NCBI RefSeq assembly: GCF_029836165.1
Contig: NZ_JAOEBG010000001.1
Location: 1-64,000 of the forward strand
From: Pseudomonas sp. GD04091
GTDB taxonomy: Bacteria; Pseudomonadota; Gammaproteobacteria; Pseudomonadales; Pseudomonadaceae
Direction of reading: 5' to 3'
DNA: 64,000 nucleotides
The notes under the pieces are model-generated. The model was not told where the DNA came from, searched no databases, and was given only the letters and a program-made list of their open reading frames with translations. The translations under genes and the position numbers were made by a program. Numbering within the stretch: the stretch's first letter is position 1; each line of letters starts with the position of its first letter. Shown here in pieces: positions 29,665 through 39,094 of this stretch.

Positions 29665-29681
29665 TTAACCTTTCAGGTTAA
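29665..29681. promoter_or_regulatory. MqsA operator
   Basis: Perfect inverted repeat TTAACCT-TTC-AGGTTAA just upstream of mqsR. It matches the MqsA recognition pattern AACCT-N2-4-AGGTT. A further half-site AGGTAA lies about 12 bases beyond. Its position over the ribosome-binding region supports autoregulation. Confidence 0.85.
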
Positions 29682-29752
29682 ATTTAGCTAATAGGTAATT
29701 CCAATAGCCAGCACCCGAAAGTCTGCCTCACCGCCCGCCAGCCGCTATCGCT

Positions 29753-31078
29753 TCATTTGTCACCACACATGATCGGCATCGGCTCCGCGGCAAACGCCAG
29801 GGGCTCACGGCGCCCGAAGTAAAAGGCCGTCAGCAGCCCCACGGCTCCCATCACCAGACAAAAGCCGACACATACCCACGGACTCCAGGGCATCAGCGCG
29901 ATCAGCACCAGCGGCGTGGTGCTGGCCCACAGGGCGTAGGCCACGTTATAGGTGAACGAGATGCCAGACACGCGGATCTGCGCCGGGAACAGCCCGACCA
30001 TTACCGACGGCACCACCCCCACCACACCACAGGACAGCCCAGCCAGCGCATAGGCCGCCCAGGTCATGCCCCACTGCCCCACCAGGCTGGCGTAGAGCGC
30101 ACCGATTCCCAGCGGCAACAGCAGGCTGTAGATCATCAGCGCGCGCCAGGCACCGATGCGGTCCACCAGCAACCCGGCCAGCACGCAGCCGATATTGAGG
30201 AAGACGATGCCCACGCTGCTCAGGGCGAAGGTGTGCCCCGCGGTCATGCCGAAACGCTGCTGCATCACGGTCGGGGTGATCACCACCAGCACCACCACCG
30301 CAGAAGTCAGCACGCAGGTCAGCAGCGCCGCCGGTATCAGCGCCCGACGATGCTCGCCCAGCACGCTGCGTAGCGGGAACGCCACCGGCCGCTCCCGACG
30401 CTCGCGCAGGGCCAGGAACACCGGCGTTTCGCTGAGCCAGCGGCGCAGCCAGACGCCGATCACGCCGAACACGCCGCCCAGCAGGAAGGGATAGCGCCAG
30501 GCGTAGTCGAGAATTTCCTGAGGCGTATAGACCTGCGCCAGCAACGTCGCGGTCAAAGCGCCAAGCAGGTAGCCGAAGGTCAACCCCGCCTGCAGGAACC
30601 CCAGCGCATAGCCACGCCGCCCAGGCGGCGCATGCTCGGCGACGAAGGTCCAGGCGCTGGGCACCTCGCCGCCGACCGCCGCCCCCTGCAGGATGCGCAG
30701 GGCCAGCAGGATCAGCGGCGCGGCGTAGCCGATGTCGGCGTAGGTCGGCATCACACCGATCAACAGACATGGCAGCGCCATCATCAGGATGCTCAGGCTG
30801 AACACCCGCTTGCGCCCCAGGTGATCGGCGAAATGCGCCATCAGGATCCCGCCCAGCGGTCGGGCCAGGTACCCCGTGACGAAAATCCCGAAGCTCTGCA
30901 GCAGGCGTAGCCACTCCGGCATCTCGGGCGGGAAGAACAGCTGGCTGAGGGTCAACGCGAAGAACACGAAGATGATGAAATCGTAGATCTCCAGGGCGCC
31001 GCCCAGCGCCGCCAGACCCAGGGTCCGGTGGTCGCCGCGGCTGAACCGGGGCAAGCGGGCGGTATCGATGGCAGTCAT
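29753..31078 (-). CDS. MFS transporter, metabolite:H+ symporter family
   Basis: A 441-aa inner-membrane carrier with 12 predicted helices. It has the MHS-family features LGGALEIYDFIIFVFFAL in helix 1 and GYLARPLGGILMAHFADHLGRKRVF, the helix 2-3 loop motif. A second signature is LRILQGAAVGGEVPSAWTFVAEHAP. Relatives move citrate, alpha-ketoglutarate, proline/betaine or shikimate; the substrate cannot be told. The ATG at 31078 (GGAA six bases upstream) is preferred over the longer frame, which starts in non-conserved sequence. Confidence 0.87.
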   Translation of the reverse strand: MTAIDTARLPRFSRGDHRTLGLAALGGALEIYDFIIFVFFALTLSQLFFPPEMPEWLRLLQSFGIFVTGYLARPLGGILMAHFADHLGRKRVFSLSILMMALPCLLIGVMPTYADIGYAAPLILLALRILQGAAVGGEVPSAWTFVAEHAPPGRRGYALGFLQAGLTFGYLLGALTATLLAQVYTPQEILDYAWRYPFLLGGVFGVIGVWLRRWLSETPVFLALRERRERPVAFPLRSVLGEHRRALIPAALLTCVLTSAVVVLVVITPTVMQQRFGMTAGHTFALSSVGIVFLNIGCVLAGLLVDRIGAWRALMIYSLLLPLGIGALYASLVGQWGMTWAAYALAGLSCGVVGVVPSVMVGLFPAQIRVSGISFTYNVAYALWASTTPLVLIALMPWSPWVCVGFCLVMGAVGLLTAFYFGRREPLAFAAEPMPIMCGDK

Positions 31079-31139
31079 GGCAGGTTCCGCAACTTGGCAA
31101 AAGGCCAAGAGGATAGCAAAAGCCTTCGCCCGACAGGGT

Positions 31140-31625
31140 TCAGGCGTTGCGGCAGAACACGCTCTGGGCCAGCCCGCTGCGGCGCCAGGCGGGGCTCGCG
31201 CTGCCCGCCAGGCCGGCTGGCAACGGCAGTTTCCCGACCAGCACCGGCATGTCGATGATCGCCATGAATGACTCGAGCGCCTCGCTGTCAGGCGCGTGCG
31301 GCAAGCTGATGCTCACGGCGTGACGCTCGCTGGGCGGCACCGCTGGCACTTTCAGGTGTGGCGAGTGATACAGCAAGGCATGCTGGATCTGCGGACTGAC
31401 TCGGCAGAAGCGCGCCAGGTCGACACCGGCGTGGCTGGCCAGCTCGATGCTGCCGACCAACAGGTTGAATGGCTGCAGGGCCCCGTGCACCAGGCGCTGC
31501 AGATCATCGAAGCTCTCGACCGGGGCGATCCGATAATAGCCCAGACTGTTGAGCATCTTTTCCAGCTGCAAGCGCTGGTCGAGGTGCTCGTCGGCGATGA
31601 GGATGCGCATGGATTTGTTGGGCAT
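31140..31625 (-). CDS. Degenerate response-regulator receiver protein
   Basis: A 161-aa protein whose first 120 residues follow the CheY pattern (MRILIADEHLDQRLQLEKMLNSLGY). The beta-3 phosphoacceptor Asp is replaced: the segment reads NLLVGSIELAS. The beta-5 Lys is also not seen. It is probably a pseudo-receiver acting by protein contact. The C-terminal 40 residues are not recognised. The start at 31625 has AGG eight bases upstream; MRI at 31610 is an alternative. It lies just downstream of the fpvI-like sigma gene on the same strand (167-base gap). Confidence 0.7.
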   Translation of the reverse strand: MPNKSMRILIADEHLDQRLQLEKMLNSLGYYRIAPVESFDDLQRLVHGALQPFNLLVGSIELASHAGVDLARFCRVSPQIQHALLYHSPHLKVPAVPPSERHAVSISLPHAPDSEALESFMAIIDMPVLVGKLPLPAGLAGSASPAWRRSGLAQSVFCRNA

Positions 31626-31792
31626 CGTCCGGACCTGGGCAGCAAGGTGGTAGGGAGGCTCCTTGACCGAACTGCGCCAGTGAAGGCAACGTCGAGCGCA
31701 ATGCCCGAGCGGGGGTCTTCCTTGATAGTTGTCGTGAAACATCGAGAAATCAAGTCGCGCCTTCACGGAATTTTCACCTGCCCGTCGCGCGC

Positions 31793-32269
31793 TCAGGACT
31801 CCCACTGGCGCATGCGCAGACGACAGTGCTTCATGGCGTTGACGATGTGCTTTTCCACCAGGCTGCGGGAGATTCCCAGGCGCTCGGCGATCTGCAGGTG
31901 CGACAGCCCATCGAGCTTGCGCAGCAGGAAGCTGTCGCGACAAGGCTCGCTCAATTCGCTCAGGGCTTGCTGCATCAGGGCCAGGCGTTGATCCAGCTGC
32001 ATGCACTGCATGGGCGCCGGGCCATGCCAGCGCTCATCGTGGTCGAGTACTTCGAGTGGCTCGGTCTGGCGCACCAGGTGACGCCGGTGGCGATCGATCA
32101 CCAGGTTCAGTGCGGTGCGGTACAGGAAAGCTCGCGGGTGCTCGATATGATCGCCTGCGCTACGCTCCAGCACCCGCAGGTAGGCATCGTGGGCAACGTC
32201 TTCGGCAGCCTGTCGATTGCCTAGGCGGGCGCTGAGGAAGCTCACCAATTCACGATAGTAGTGTTCCAC
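31793..32269 (-). CDS. fpvI: FpvI-like ECF sigma factor
   Basis: A 158-aa ECF sigma factor of the iron-starvation group. Region 2 is YYRELVSFLSARLGNRQAAEDVAHDAYLRV and region 4 is LRKLDGLSHLQIAERLGISRSLVEKHI. It is divergent from pvdR, the same place that fpvI occupies in P. aeruginosa, where it drives the pyoverdine receptor gene fpvA. No fpvR anti-sigma gene or fpvA receptor is adjacent here. It is strongly expected to be Fur-repressed, given a Fur-box-like sequence inside its promoter. Confidence 0.8.
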   Translation of the reverse strand: MEHYYRELVSFLSARLGNRQAAEDVAHDAYLRVLERSAGDHIEHPRAFLYRTALNLVIDRHRRHLVRQTEPLEVLDHDERWHGPAPMQCMQLDQRLALMQQALSELSEPCRDSFLLRKLDGLSHLQIAERLGISRSLVEKHIVNAMKHCRLRMRQWES

Positions 32270-32340
32270 GATGGCACCTGGCGCCTCCCTGCAGGCGCGC
32301 TGCGTGCAGAGGTTGCGGGTCTGGATGATGTCAGCGTGCG

Positions 32341-32369
32341 ATCTTACAAATTATAATTATTCTCAGCAA
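32341..32369 (-). promoter_or_regulatory. Fur-overlapped promoter of the fpvI-like gene
   Basis: On the minus strand TTGCTG (32364-32369), a 17-base spacer and TAAGAT (32341-32346). The spacer is AT-rich and aligns to the 19-bp Fur consensus at 12 of 19 positions (32346-32364). Confidence 0.7.
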
Positions 32370-32394
32370 CACGAAGCGCGCCCTCCTCCGGCGC

Positions 32395-32418
32395 TAAATC
32401 GTCCTCTTCCGTGTTCGT
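32395..32418 (+). promoter_or_regulatory. PvdS-dependent promoter (iron-starvation box) of pvdRT-opmQ
   Basis: TAAAT (32395-32399), exactly 16 bases, then CGT (32416-32418): a perfect IS box. The pvdR ATG is 68 bases downstream. Confidence 0.85.
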
Positions 32419-32485
32419 TTAACTGGCACCCCCGAACGCGCAGGCAACTGCCGCGCTCGGCCACAACCTCCGGCTGGAAGCCCGC

Positions 32486-33664
32486 ATGACACGCACACCC
32501 AACACCCGTCGCCGAGTGCTGTTCGGCGCACTCGGCCTGCTCGGCCTCGGTAGCCTGGTGGCCTGGCAGGCCATGCCGTTCGGCGGCGCCGCCGTCAGCA
32601 CCGTGCCGGTGATCCGCGCCGATATCGAAAGCAGCGTCACCGCCCTGGGCACCCTACAACCGCGCCGCTATGTCGATGTCGGCGCGCAGGCTTCCGGACA
32701 GATCCGCAAGCTGCATGCGGAGGCTGGCGACGAAGTGCGCCAGGGTCAGTTGCTGGTGGAGATCGATCCTTCGACGCAGCAGGCCAAGCTCGACGCCGGC
32801 CGCTACTCGATCGAGAACCTCAAGGCCCAGCTCGCCGAGCAACGCGCCCAGTACCTGCTGGCCCAGCAGCAGCATCAACGCCAACGTGGCCTGGCCGCCG
32901 CCGGCGCCACCCGCCAGGAAGACCTGCAGGCCGCCGAGGCGCAGCTGAAAGTGACCCAGGCCCGCATCGACATGTACCAGGCGCAGATCCGCCAAGCCCA
33001 GGCCAGCCTGCGCAGCGACGAGGCGGAGCTGGGCTACACCCGCATCTACGCACCGATGAGCGGCACGGTGGTGGCGGTGGACGCCCGCGAAGGCCAGACC
33101 CTCAACGCCCAGCAGCAGACACCACTGATCCTGCGCATCGCCAAGCTGTCGCCGATGACCGTCTGGGCCCAGGTCTCCGAAGCCGACATCGGCAAGGTGA
33201 AGCCTGGCATGACCGCCTATTTCACCACCCTTTCCGGCGGCAAGCGACGCTGGACCAGCACCGTGCGACAGATCCTGCCGATCCCGCCCAAGCCCCTGGA
33301 CCAGACCAGCCAGGGCGGCGGCAGCCCGGCCAGCGCCACGGCCGGCACCACTGGCAGCAAGGTGGTGCAGTACACCGTGCTGCTGGACGTGGACAACCCC
33401 GACGGCGCGCTGATGGCAGAGATGACCACCCAGGTATTCTTCGTCGCCGGCAACGCCAGCCAGGTGCTGAGCGTGCCTCTGGCGGCGCTCGGCGACGCCA
33501 AGGGCGACGGCCTGCGCCTGGCCCAGGTGGTCGACAGTAAGGGCAGGATCGAGGCGCGCCAGGTCCGCACGGGCCTGAGCGACCGCCTGCGGGTGGAGGT
33601 CGTCGAAGGCCTGCGCGAAGGTGAGCGCCTGGTCATCGGCGCGCCTGCCGCCAGCGGAGGTTGA
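32486..33664 (+). CDS. pvdR: PvdR, periplasmic adaptor of the pyoverdine efflux system
   Basis: A 392-aa membrane-fusion protein of the MacA/HlyD type. It links the inner-membrane ABC protein PvdT to the outer-membrane channel OpmQ. It has an N-terminal membrane anchor ([19 protein letters not shown]), a split lipoyl domain ([17 protein letters not shown] and [18 protein letters not shown]), a coiled-coil hairpin of about residues 100-185 and beta-barrel domains. PvdRT-OpmQ secretes newly made and recycled pyoverdine from the periplasm. It starts the pvdRT-opmQ operon under an IS box. Confidence 0.93.
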   Translation: MTRTPNTRRRVLFGALGLLGLGSLVAWQAMPFGGAAVSTVPVIRADIESSVTALGTLQPRRYVDVGAQASGQIRKLHAEAGDEVRQGQLLVEIDPSTQQAKLDAGRYSIENLKAQLAEQRAQYLLAQQQHQRQRGLAAAGATRQEDLQAAEAQLKVTQARIDMYQAQIRQAQASLRSDEAELGYTRIYAPMSGTVVAVDAREGQTLNAQQQTPLILRIAKLSPMTVWAQVSEADIGKVKPGMTAYFTTLSGGKRRWTSTVRQILPIPPKPLDQTSQGGGSPASATAGTTGSKVVQYTVLLDVDNPDGALMAEMTTQVFFVAGNASQVLSVPLAALGDAKGDGLRLAQVVDSKGRIEARQVRTGLSDRLRVEVVEGLREGERLVIGAPAASGG

Positions 33665-33665
33665 C

Positions 33666-35630
33666 ATGACCACGCCCCTGATCGAGCTGCGCGACATCCG
33701 CAAGGTCTATGGCGGCATCGATTCGCCGCAGGTCGAGGTGCTGCGCGGCGTCAGCCTGAGCATCCACCCCGGCGAGTTCGTCGCCATCGTCGGCGCCTCC
33801 GGTTCCGGCAAGTCGACGCTGATGAACATCCTCGGCTGCCTCGACCGTCCCAGCGCCGGCAGCTACCACTTCGCCGGCCGCGACGTGGCCGAACTGGACA
33901 GCGACGAGTTGGCCTGGCTGCGCCGCGAAGCGTTCGGTTTCGTGTTCCAGGGCTATCACCTGATTCCCTCCGGGTCGGCCCAGGAGAACGTCGAGATGCC
34001 GGCCATCTATGCCGGCGTGCCGCCCGGCGAGCGGCACGCCCGGGCCCACGCTCTGCTCGAGCGCCTGGGCCTGGCCAGCCGCACCGGCAACCGCCCGCAC
34101 CAGCTGTCTGGTGGCCAGCAGCAGCGCGTGTCGATCGCCCGGGCCTTGATGAACGGCGGACACATCATTCTCGCCGACGAACCCACCGGCGCCCTCGACA
34201 GCCACAGCGGCGCCGAGGTCATGGCCTTGCTCGACGAGCTGGCCAGCCAGGGCCACGTGATCATCCTCATCACCCATGACCGCGAAGTCGCGGCCCGCGC
34301 GCAACGGATCATCGAGGTCCGTGACGGCCAGGTGGTCAGCGATTCGGCCGCCGACCAGCCAGCGCCTGTCGTCAGCGAGCAGTTGCAGGCCGATGACCTG
34401 CGCCAGCGCCTGGACCGTGGCGCCACCCTCAAGGGCGCCTGGAAAGGCGAGCTGCTCGAGGCGCTGCAGGCGGCCTGGCGGGTCATGTGGATCAACCGCT
34501 TTCGCACCGCCCTGACCTTGCTGGGCATCGTCATCGGCGTGGCTTCGGTGGTGGTGATGCTGGCCGTGGGCGAAGGCAGCAAGCGCCAGGTGATGGCGCA
34601 GATGGCCGCGTTCGGCTCCAACATCCTCTATCTCAATGGCAAGCACCCTACCGAGCGTGACCCGGGCGGCATCGTCACCCTCGACGATGTCGACGCCATT
34701 GCCCAGCTGCCCCAGGTCAAGCACGTCATGCCCGTGATCGGCGACAAGCTGATGGTGCGCCAGGGCAACAACAGCCAGCAGTTCTACGTGGGCGGCAACA
34801 ACACCTGGTTCCCCGAGATCTTCAACTGGCCGGTGGTCGAGGGCAGCTTCTACAGCGAGGCCGACGAGGCCAGCGGCACGGCAGTGGCGGTGATCGGCGC
34901 CAAGGTGAAGGAAAAGATGTTCGGCGACGGCAGCGACCCGCTCGGCCAGTACCTGCTGATCGGCAACGTGCCCTTCCAGGTGGTCGGCGTGCTCGTGGCC
35001 AAGGGGGCAAGCTCGGGCCAGCAGGATGCCGACGAGCGCATTGCCGTGCCCTACTCCGCCGCGGCCATCCGCCTGTTCGGCAGCCGCGACCCGGAGTACA
35101 TCGCCATCGCCGCCCAGGACTCCAGCCGCGTGCACGAGACCGAGCAGGCCATCGACCGTCTCTTGCGCCAGCGCCACCAGGGCAAGCACGATTTCGAACT
35201 GACCAACGACGCCGCGCTGATCCAGGCCGAGGCGCGCACCCAGAACAGCCTGTCGCTGATGCTCGGGGCGATCGCCGCGATCTCCCTGCTGGTGGGTGGC
35301 ATCGGCGTGATGAACATCATGCTCATGACCGTGCGCGAGCGCACCCGCGAAATCGGCATCCGCATGGCTACCGGCGCGCGCCAGCGCGACATCCTGCGCC
35401 AGTTCCTCACCGAGGCGGTGATGCTGTCGATGGTCGGCGGCGTGACTGGCATCGTGCTGGCCCTGTGCATCGGCGGCAGCCTGCTGCTGAGCGGCATCGC
35501 CGTGGCCTTTGCCCTGCCCGCCATCCTCGGCGCCTTCGCCTGCGCCGTGATCACCGGCGTGGTGTTCGGTTTCATGCCGGCCCGCAAGGCCGCCCGCCTT
35601 GACCCGGTCAAGGCCCTTACCAGCGAATGA
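33666..35630 (+). CDS. pvdT: PvdT, MacB-type ABC transporter
   Basis: A 654-aa fusion of ATPase and permease. The Walker A motif is GASGSGKST near residue 42, the signature LSGGQQQR near 146 and Walker [13 protein letters not shown]. One membrane helix follows near residue 275. A large periplasmic domain (about 300-530) and three C-terminal FtsX-type helices complete it. MacB-type proteins drive the tripartite pump by mechanotransmission. The start at 33666 lies one base after the pvdR stop. Confidence 0.93.
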   Translation: MTTPLIELRDIRKVYGGIDSPQVEVLRGVSLSIHPGEFVAIVGASGSGKSTLMNILGCLDRPSAGSYHFAGRDVAELDSDELAWLRREAFGFVFQGYHLIPSGSAQENVEMPAIYAGVPPGERHARAHALLERLGLASRTGNRPHQLSGGQQQRVSIARALMNGGHIILADEPTGALDSHSGAEVMALLDELASQGHVIILITHDREVAARAQRIIEVRDGQVVSDSAADQPAPVVSEQLQADDLRQRLDRGATLKGAWKGELLEALQAAWRVMWINRFRTALTLLGIVIGVASVVVMLAVGEGSKRQVMAQMAAFGSNILYLNGKHPTERDPGGIVTLDDVDAIAQLPQVKHVMPVIGDKLMVRQGNNSQQFYVGGNNTWFPEIFNWPVVEGSFYSEADEASGTAVAVIGAKVKEKMFGDGSDPLGQYLLIGNVPFQVVGVLVAKGASSGQQDADERIAVPYSAAAIRLFGSRDPEYIAIAAQDSSRVHETEQAIDRLLRQRHQGKHDFELTNDAALIQAEARTQNSLSLMLGAIAAISLLVGGIGVMNIMLMTVRERTREIGIRMATGARQRDILRQFLTEAVMLSMVGGVTGIVLALCIGGSLLLSGIAVAFALPAILGAFACAVITGVVFGFMPARKAARLDPVKALTSE

Positions 35631-35633
35631 CCC

Positions 35634-37034
35634 ATGACGATCCCCAGCCGTTTCAGCCTGTTGACCTTGAGCCTCTGCCTGGCCGCCTGCAGCACCCCAT
35701 CGCCGCCGCCGGCGAACATCGATGCGCCATCGGCCTGGCAGGGCCGCGCCGATCAGGCGCTACCGATGCCCGACAGTCACTGGTGGCGGGCCTTCTCCAG
35801 TGTCGAACTGGACCGCCTGGTGGAACGCGCGCGGCAGAACAGCCACGACCTGGCCGCCGCGGCAGCGCGGGTACGCCAGGCCCAGGCCAGCGCAGTGATT
35901 GCCGGCGCGCCGTTGCTGCCCGAGGTGCAACTCGGCCTGGACGGCAGTCGCCAGCGCCTGCTGCGCGGTGACGGCAACGACCAGCTCGATGCCAGCAGCA
36001 GCGAGCGTACCAGCACGTCCTTCGGCACACGGCTGAGCGCCAGCTATGAAATCGACTTCTGGGGCGGCCTGCGCGCAACCCGCGACAGCGCCCTGCGCAG
36101 CCTCGATGCCAGCCGCTTCGACCGCCAGACCGTGGAGCTGACCCTGGTCAGCGCGGTGGCCGACAGCTACCTGCAAGGCCTGGCCCTGGAAGAGCAGCTG
36201 CGCATCGCCCGCCTCAACCTGGCCAATGCCCGCGACGTGCTGGGCCTGGTCGAAGCGCGCGAACGCTCGGGCTCGGCCACCCGCCTGGAGCTGGCCCAGC
36301 AGCGCAGCCTGGTGGCCGCGCAGGAGCGCCAGCTGCCACTGCTCGAACAGCGCTGGCAGGACAACCGCGTCACCCTGGCCACGCTGCTGGGCGATCCGGT
36401 ACAGGCCCTGCCCACCAGCAACGAAGCCATCGGCGCCCTGCAATGGCCAGCGATCGGCAGCGGCGTGCCCAGCGAACTGCTCGGCCGCCGCCCAGACATC
36501 GCCGCCGCCGAGGCACGCCTGGCGGCGGCCAGTGCCAATGTCCAGGTGGCCCGCGCGGCCATGCTGCCCCGGCTGGTGCTGGGCGCCGACCTGGGCAGCG
36601 GCGCCCGGACGTTCGCCAACCTGTTCGACAGCCCTTACTACACCCTGACTGCCGGCCTCACCACGCCGATCTTCAACAACGGCCGGCTGAGCGCCGCACG
36701 GGAACTGGCCACGGCCCAACAGCAGGAGCTGCTGGAGAGCTACCGCGCCAGCATCCTGGCGGGCTTCGCCGATGTGGAAAAGGCGCTGAACGCGATCGAC
36801 GGCGTCGAACGCCAGCGCCAGTGGCAGGACCAGGAGGTGGAACAGGCACGAATCGCCTTCGACCTGGCCCAGCAACGCTATGCCGCCGGCGCCGAGACCC
36901 TGCTGACCGTGCTCGAGACCCAGCGCACGCTCTATGCCGCGCAGGACCAGCAGGCGCAATTGCGCCTGGCGCGGTTGCAGGGGAGCGTGGCGTTGTACAA
37001 GGCATTGGGCGGGGGATGGCAGGCGCCGTCCTGA
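35634..37034 (+). CDS. opmQ: OpmQ, outer-membrane channel of the pyoverdine efflux system
   Basis: A 466-aa TolC-like lipoprotein of the RND/OEP type. The signal peptide ends in the lipobox LAAC near residue 20. Two OEP repeats follow, with typical blocks ARQNSHDLAAAAARVRQAQA, LSASYEIDFWGGLRATRDSA and LGRRPDIAAAEARLAAASANVQVARAAMLP. It lies three bases after pvdT and completes the operon. The stop is followed by about 270 bases of non-coding DNA with a decayed REP pair. Confidence 0.92.
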   Translation: MTIPSRFSLLTLSLCLAACSTPSPPPANIDAPSAWQGRADQALPMPDSHWWRAFSSVELDRLVERARQNSHDLAAAAARVRQAQASAVIAGAPLLPEVQLGLDGSRQRLLRGDGNDQLDASSSERTSTSFGTRLSASYEIDFWGGLRATRDSALRSLDASRFDRQTVELTLVSAVADSYLQGLALEEQLRIARLNLANARDVLGLVEARERSGSATRLELAQQRSLVAAQERQLPLLEQRWQDNRVTLATLLGDPVQALPTSNEAIGALQWPAIGSGVPSELLGRRPDIAAAEARLAAASANVQVARAAMLPRLVLGADLGSGARTFANLFDSPYYTLTAGLTTPIFNNGRLSAARELATAQQQELLESYRASILAGFADVEKALNAIDGVERQRQWQDQEVEQARIAFDLAQQRYAAGAETLLTVLETQRTLYAAQDQQAQLRLARLQGSVALYKALGGGWQAPS

Positions 37035-37125
37035 GCGCCACCGCCAACGAGGATGGCTGATGGCCTAGCGAGAAAATGCGGGAGTAACTGCCTTGTTCAA
37101 ACTCCCCAACCTGGCGCCGCTCCCC

Positions 37126-37223
37126 GTGGGAGCGGGTTCGTTGGGACGCCGAACCGCCGCGAAGCAGGCGGCGCATTGTCTGGCACCGGCTGCGTCGGTG
37201 TTCGCGGGCAAGCCCGCTCCCAC
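37126..37223. repeat. Degenerate REP doublet
   Basis: GTGGGAGCGGGTTCG at 37126 and its opposed partner CGCGGGCAAGCCCGCTCCCAC ending at 37223. The outer arms match but the left copy has decayed inside. It lies in the convergent gap of opmQ and pvdP. Confidence 0.7.
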
Positions 37224-37305
37224 TGGAATCGCGTCAGGTTGAAGAGCGGCGCTCGGCTTCGCGAGCGCCACCATGCCGGTGCCGCACACACAGCCTCGCT
37301 CCAGG

Positions 37306-38925
37306 TCAGACGATGTTCTTCATCGACAGATGCCGCGCATACCAGGGCCGCTGCGGCACCTTGCGCAGGAACGGGCCGATCTTGTCGTCCTCGCCGAAGG
37401 TGATGCGCAGGGCCAGCTTCATGGTCTCCACATCCATCTCCACCGACTTGCCCGGGCGCATTCCCGGCTGAGTGCTGCAGCCATGGGTATCCGGCCCCAG
37501 CCATGGATCGTCCACCTCGACCCAGCGCCCCGACGCGAACCATGGTACGCCATTGATCTGTAGGCGTCGTACCTGGCCGGGGTGGTAGCGCTCGTGGGCG
37601 CGGAACCAGTCGTCGACGCGGTCGTCGATCCAGCCATGGAAACCCCAGAACACCGGGTTGACGTGGGACGAGAACGGATCACCGAGAAAATCGTTCTCAC
37701 GCCCGTACCAGCGCCCGGCAAAGTCGGACGGGTCGCGGGCGAACGGCACCGGCGCGCCATTGATCGGATCGCGCGGCACCGATGCCCAGCACATGTGCAG
37801 CCAGTCGTGCAGGTTCATCTCCAGCTCCGAGCCGAAGGCGCCCAGGGACAGCTTCGACAGGTACAGCGGATCCTGGTACTGCGACTCCCACACCTGGAAG
37901 TTGCTGCAGTAGGTCTCGCCGGCCTTGATCGCCCCGACCCACTGCCCATAGGCCTCGTCGCCCGGCGCCTGCCAGCCTGGCGGCACGCAGTAGCCATCGT
38001 GGTTGTCGTGGTAGCGGGCGAAGCCTGCGCGGTCGAACTCGACACTGGGCTGCGGCAGCGGGAAGCGCGGCCACGACGGCAGGTCCTGCAAGGTGCGCGC
38101 ATACATCAGCATGTGCCGGTGCATGAACAGGAAATCGATGCCCGAACCGTTGCGGTGCTTGCGCGGGCCACGGGCGTCGCGCTCGCGGTCCCGTGGACCA
38201 GGCTGCCAGCCCAGGCCACGCAAGGCGTTCTGCTTTTGCTCCGGCAGCTTGTGCCACTGATCGCGGGTGGCGTGCCAGAGCTGGTGGAACAGGCGATGCT
38301 CGGCACCGATCACCCAGTCCTGCATCTGCGGGGTGTAGGGAAGACGCTCGCGGGCTTCGGGGAACAGGCGCTTGACCGCGACGATGCGGTTGTCCTGCAG
38401 CGGCAGGGTCAGCGGCCGGTCCAGACGCTGCACGCGCACGCTCAGGGTGCCGCTGCCGGCGTTGGCGAATTCGCCCCACACCTCGTCGAGACTGGCCACG
38501 CACTCGTAACTCGGCCCACCCTGCTGGCTCAGCAGACGCCAGCGCACCTCGCCGGTGCTGGCACCGACCAGGTCGCCAAGCACCCGATAGGCCGGCTCGC
38601 CCTCGCCGCGCAGGCGCTCGCCGGTGTCGACGAAACCGCGCAGCCCCCGACCCTTGGTGGCGATGTCGAGGAACATCTCGATGCCCTGCCGGGGCAAGCC
38701 CTCCAGGCCTGCGTCGGCACCTTCGAAGCGGATGTCCCAGATACCGCGCAACTTGTCCGCCAGCACCTGACCGCTATGATCGGCAAGTTCCACGCTGGCC
38801 TCGCCAGGGGTGACGATATCGTCCTCAGGATCGTGGGTCAGTTGCTTGTGCGCGTAATAGGCCGCCGTGCCGGTGGCGCCTGCCACTGCCAGGCCGGCGA
38901 TGAATCCTCGTCGAGAAATTGTCAT
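37306..38925 (-). CDS. pvdP: PvdP, pyoverdine tyrosinase
   Basis: A 539-aa periplasmic type-3 copper enzyme. It oxidises the D-Tyr of ferribactin so that the Dab-Tyr part cyclises into the dihydroxyquinoline chromophore. A twin-arginine signal is present (SRRGFIAGLAVAG, residues 4-16), as expected for a folded periplasmic maturation enzyme. An N-terminal domain is followed by the tyrosinase core. Copper-ligand motifs include FMHRHMLMYAR, LHDWLHMCWAS and NPVFWGFHGWIDDRV. It is transcribed alone under an IS box. Confidence 0.92.
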   Translation of the reverse strand: MTISRRGFIAGLAVAGATGTAAYYAHKQLTHDPEDDIVTPGEASVELADHSGQVLADKLRGIWDIRFEGADAGLEGLPRQGIEMFLDIATKGRGLRGFVDTGERLRGEGEPAYRVLGDLVGASTGEVRWRLLSQQGGPSYECVASLDEVWGEFANAGSGTLSVRVQRLDRPLTLPLQDNRIVAVKRLFPEARERLPYTPQMQDWVIGAEHRLFHQLWHATRDQWHKLPEQKQNALRGLGWQPGPRDRERDARGPRKHRNGSGIDFLFMHRHMLMYARTLQDLPSWPRFPLPQPSVEFDRAGFARYHDNHDGYCVPPGWQAPGDEAYGQWVGAIKAGETYCSNFQVWESQYQDPLYLSKLSLGAFGSELEMNLHDWLHMCWASVPRDPINGAPVPFARDPSDFAGRWYGRENDFLGDPFSSHVNPVFWGFHGWIDDRVDDWFRAHERYHPGQVRRLQINGVPWFASGRWVEVDDPWLGPDTHGCSTQPGMRPGKSVEMDVETMKLALRITFGEDDKIGPFLRKVPQRPWYARHLSMKNIV

Positions 38926-38972
38926 TGCGCCTCAATCCGTCTCCGCGTGCCGCGGCTTCTACCCAAGCTAGG

Positions 38973-38996
38973 ACGTACGCTGGGAGGGGAAATTTA
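38973..38996 (-). promoter_or_regulatory. PvdS-dependent promoter (iron-starvation box) of pvdP
   Basis: On the minus strand TAAAT (38992-38996), exactly 16 bases, then CGT (38973-38975). The pvdP ATG is 48 bases downstream of the -10 element. Confidence 0.87.
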
Positions 38997-38999
38997 GCC

Positions 39000-39090
39000 A
39001 TGTGGCTGCGACACGAGGCCGCTGCCACAGGAAACGGCGTCTCCTGCAACAACGGCCTCGCGCCGGGAAAGGGCCGCATCGCGGCCCAAG
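39000..39090. repeat. REP-like remnant between pvdH and pvdP
   Basis: GTGGCTGCGACACGAGGCCGC and GCCTCGCGCCGGGAAAGGGCC resemble decayed REP copies of the GAGCGGCC type. It is the only sequence between the pvdH stop and the pvdP IS box. It may insulate the pvdP promoter from pvdH read-through. Confidence 0.5.
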
Positions 39091-39094
39091 GACA

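Noticed and set aside
31793..32269. Assignment as PvdS
   Set aside because: Its region 4 and its divergence from pvdR fit FpvI. The PvdS orthologue is the gene at 59861 next to pvdL.
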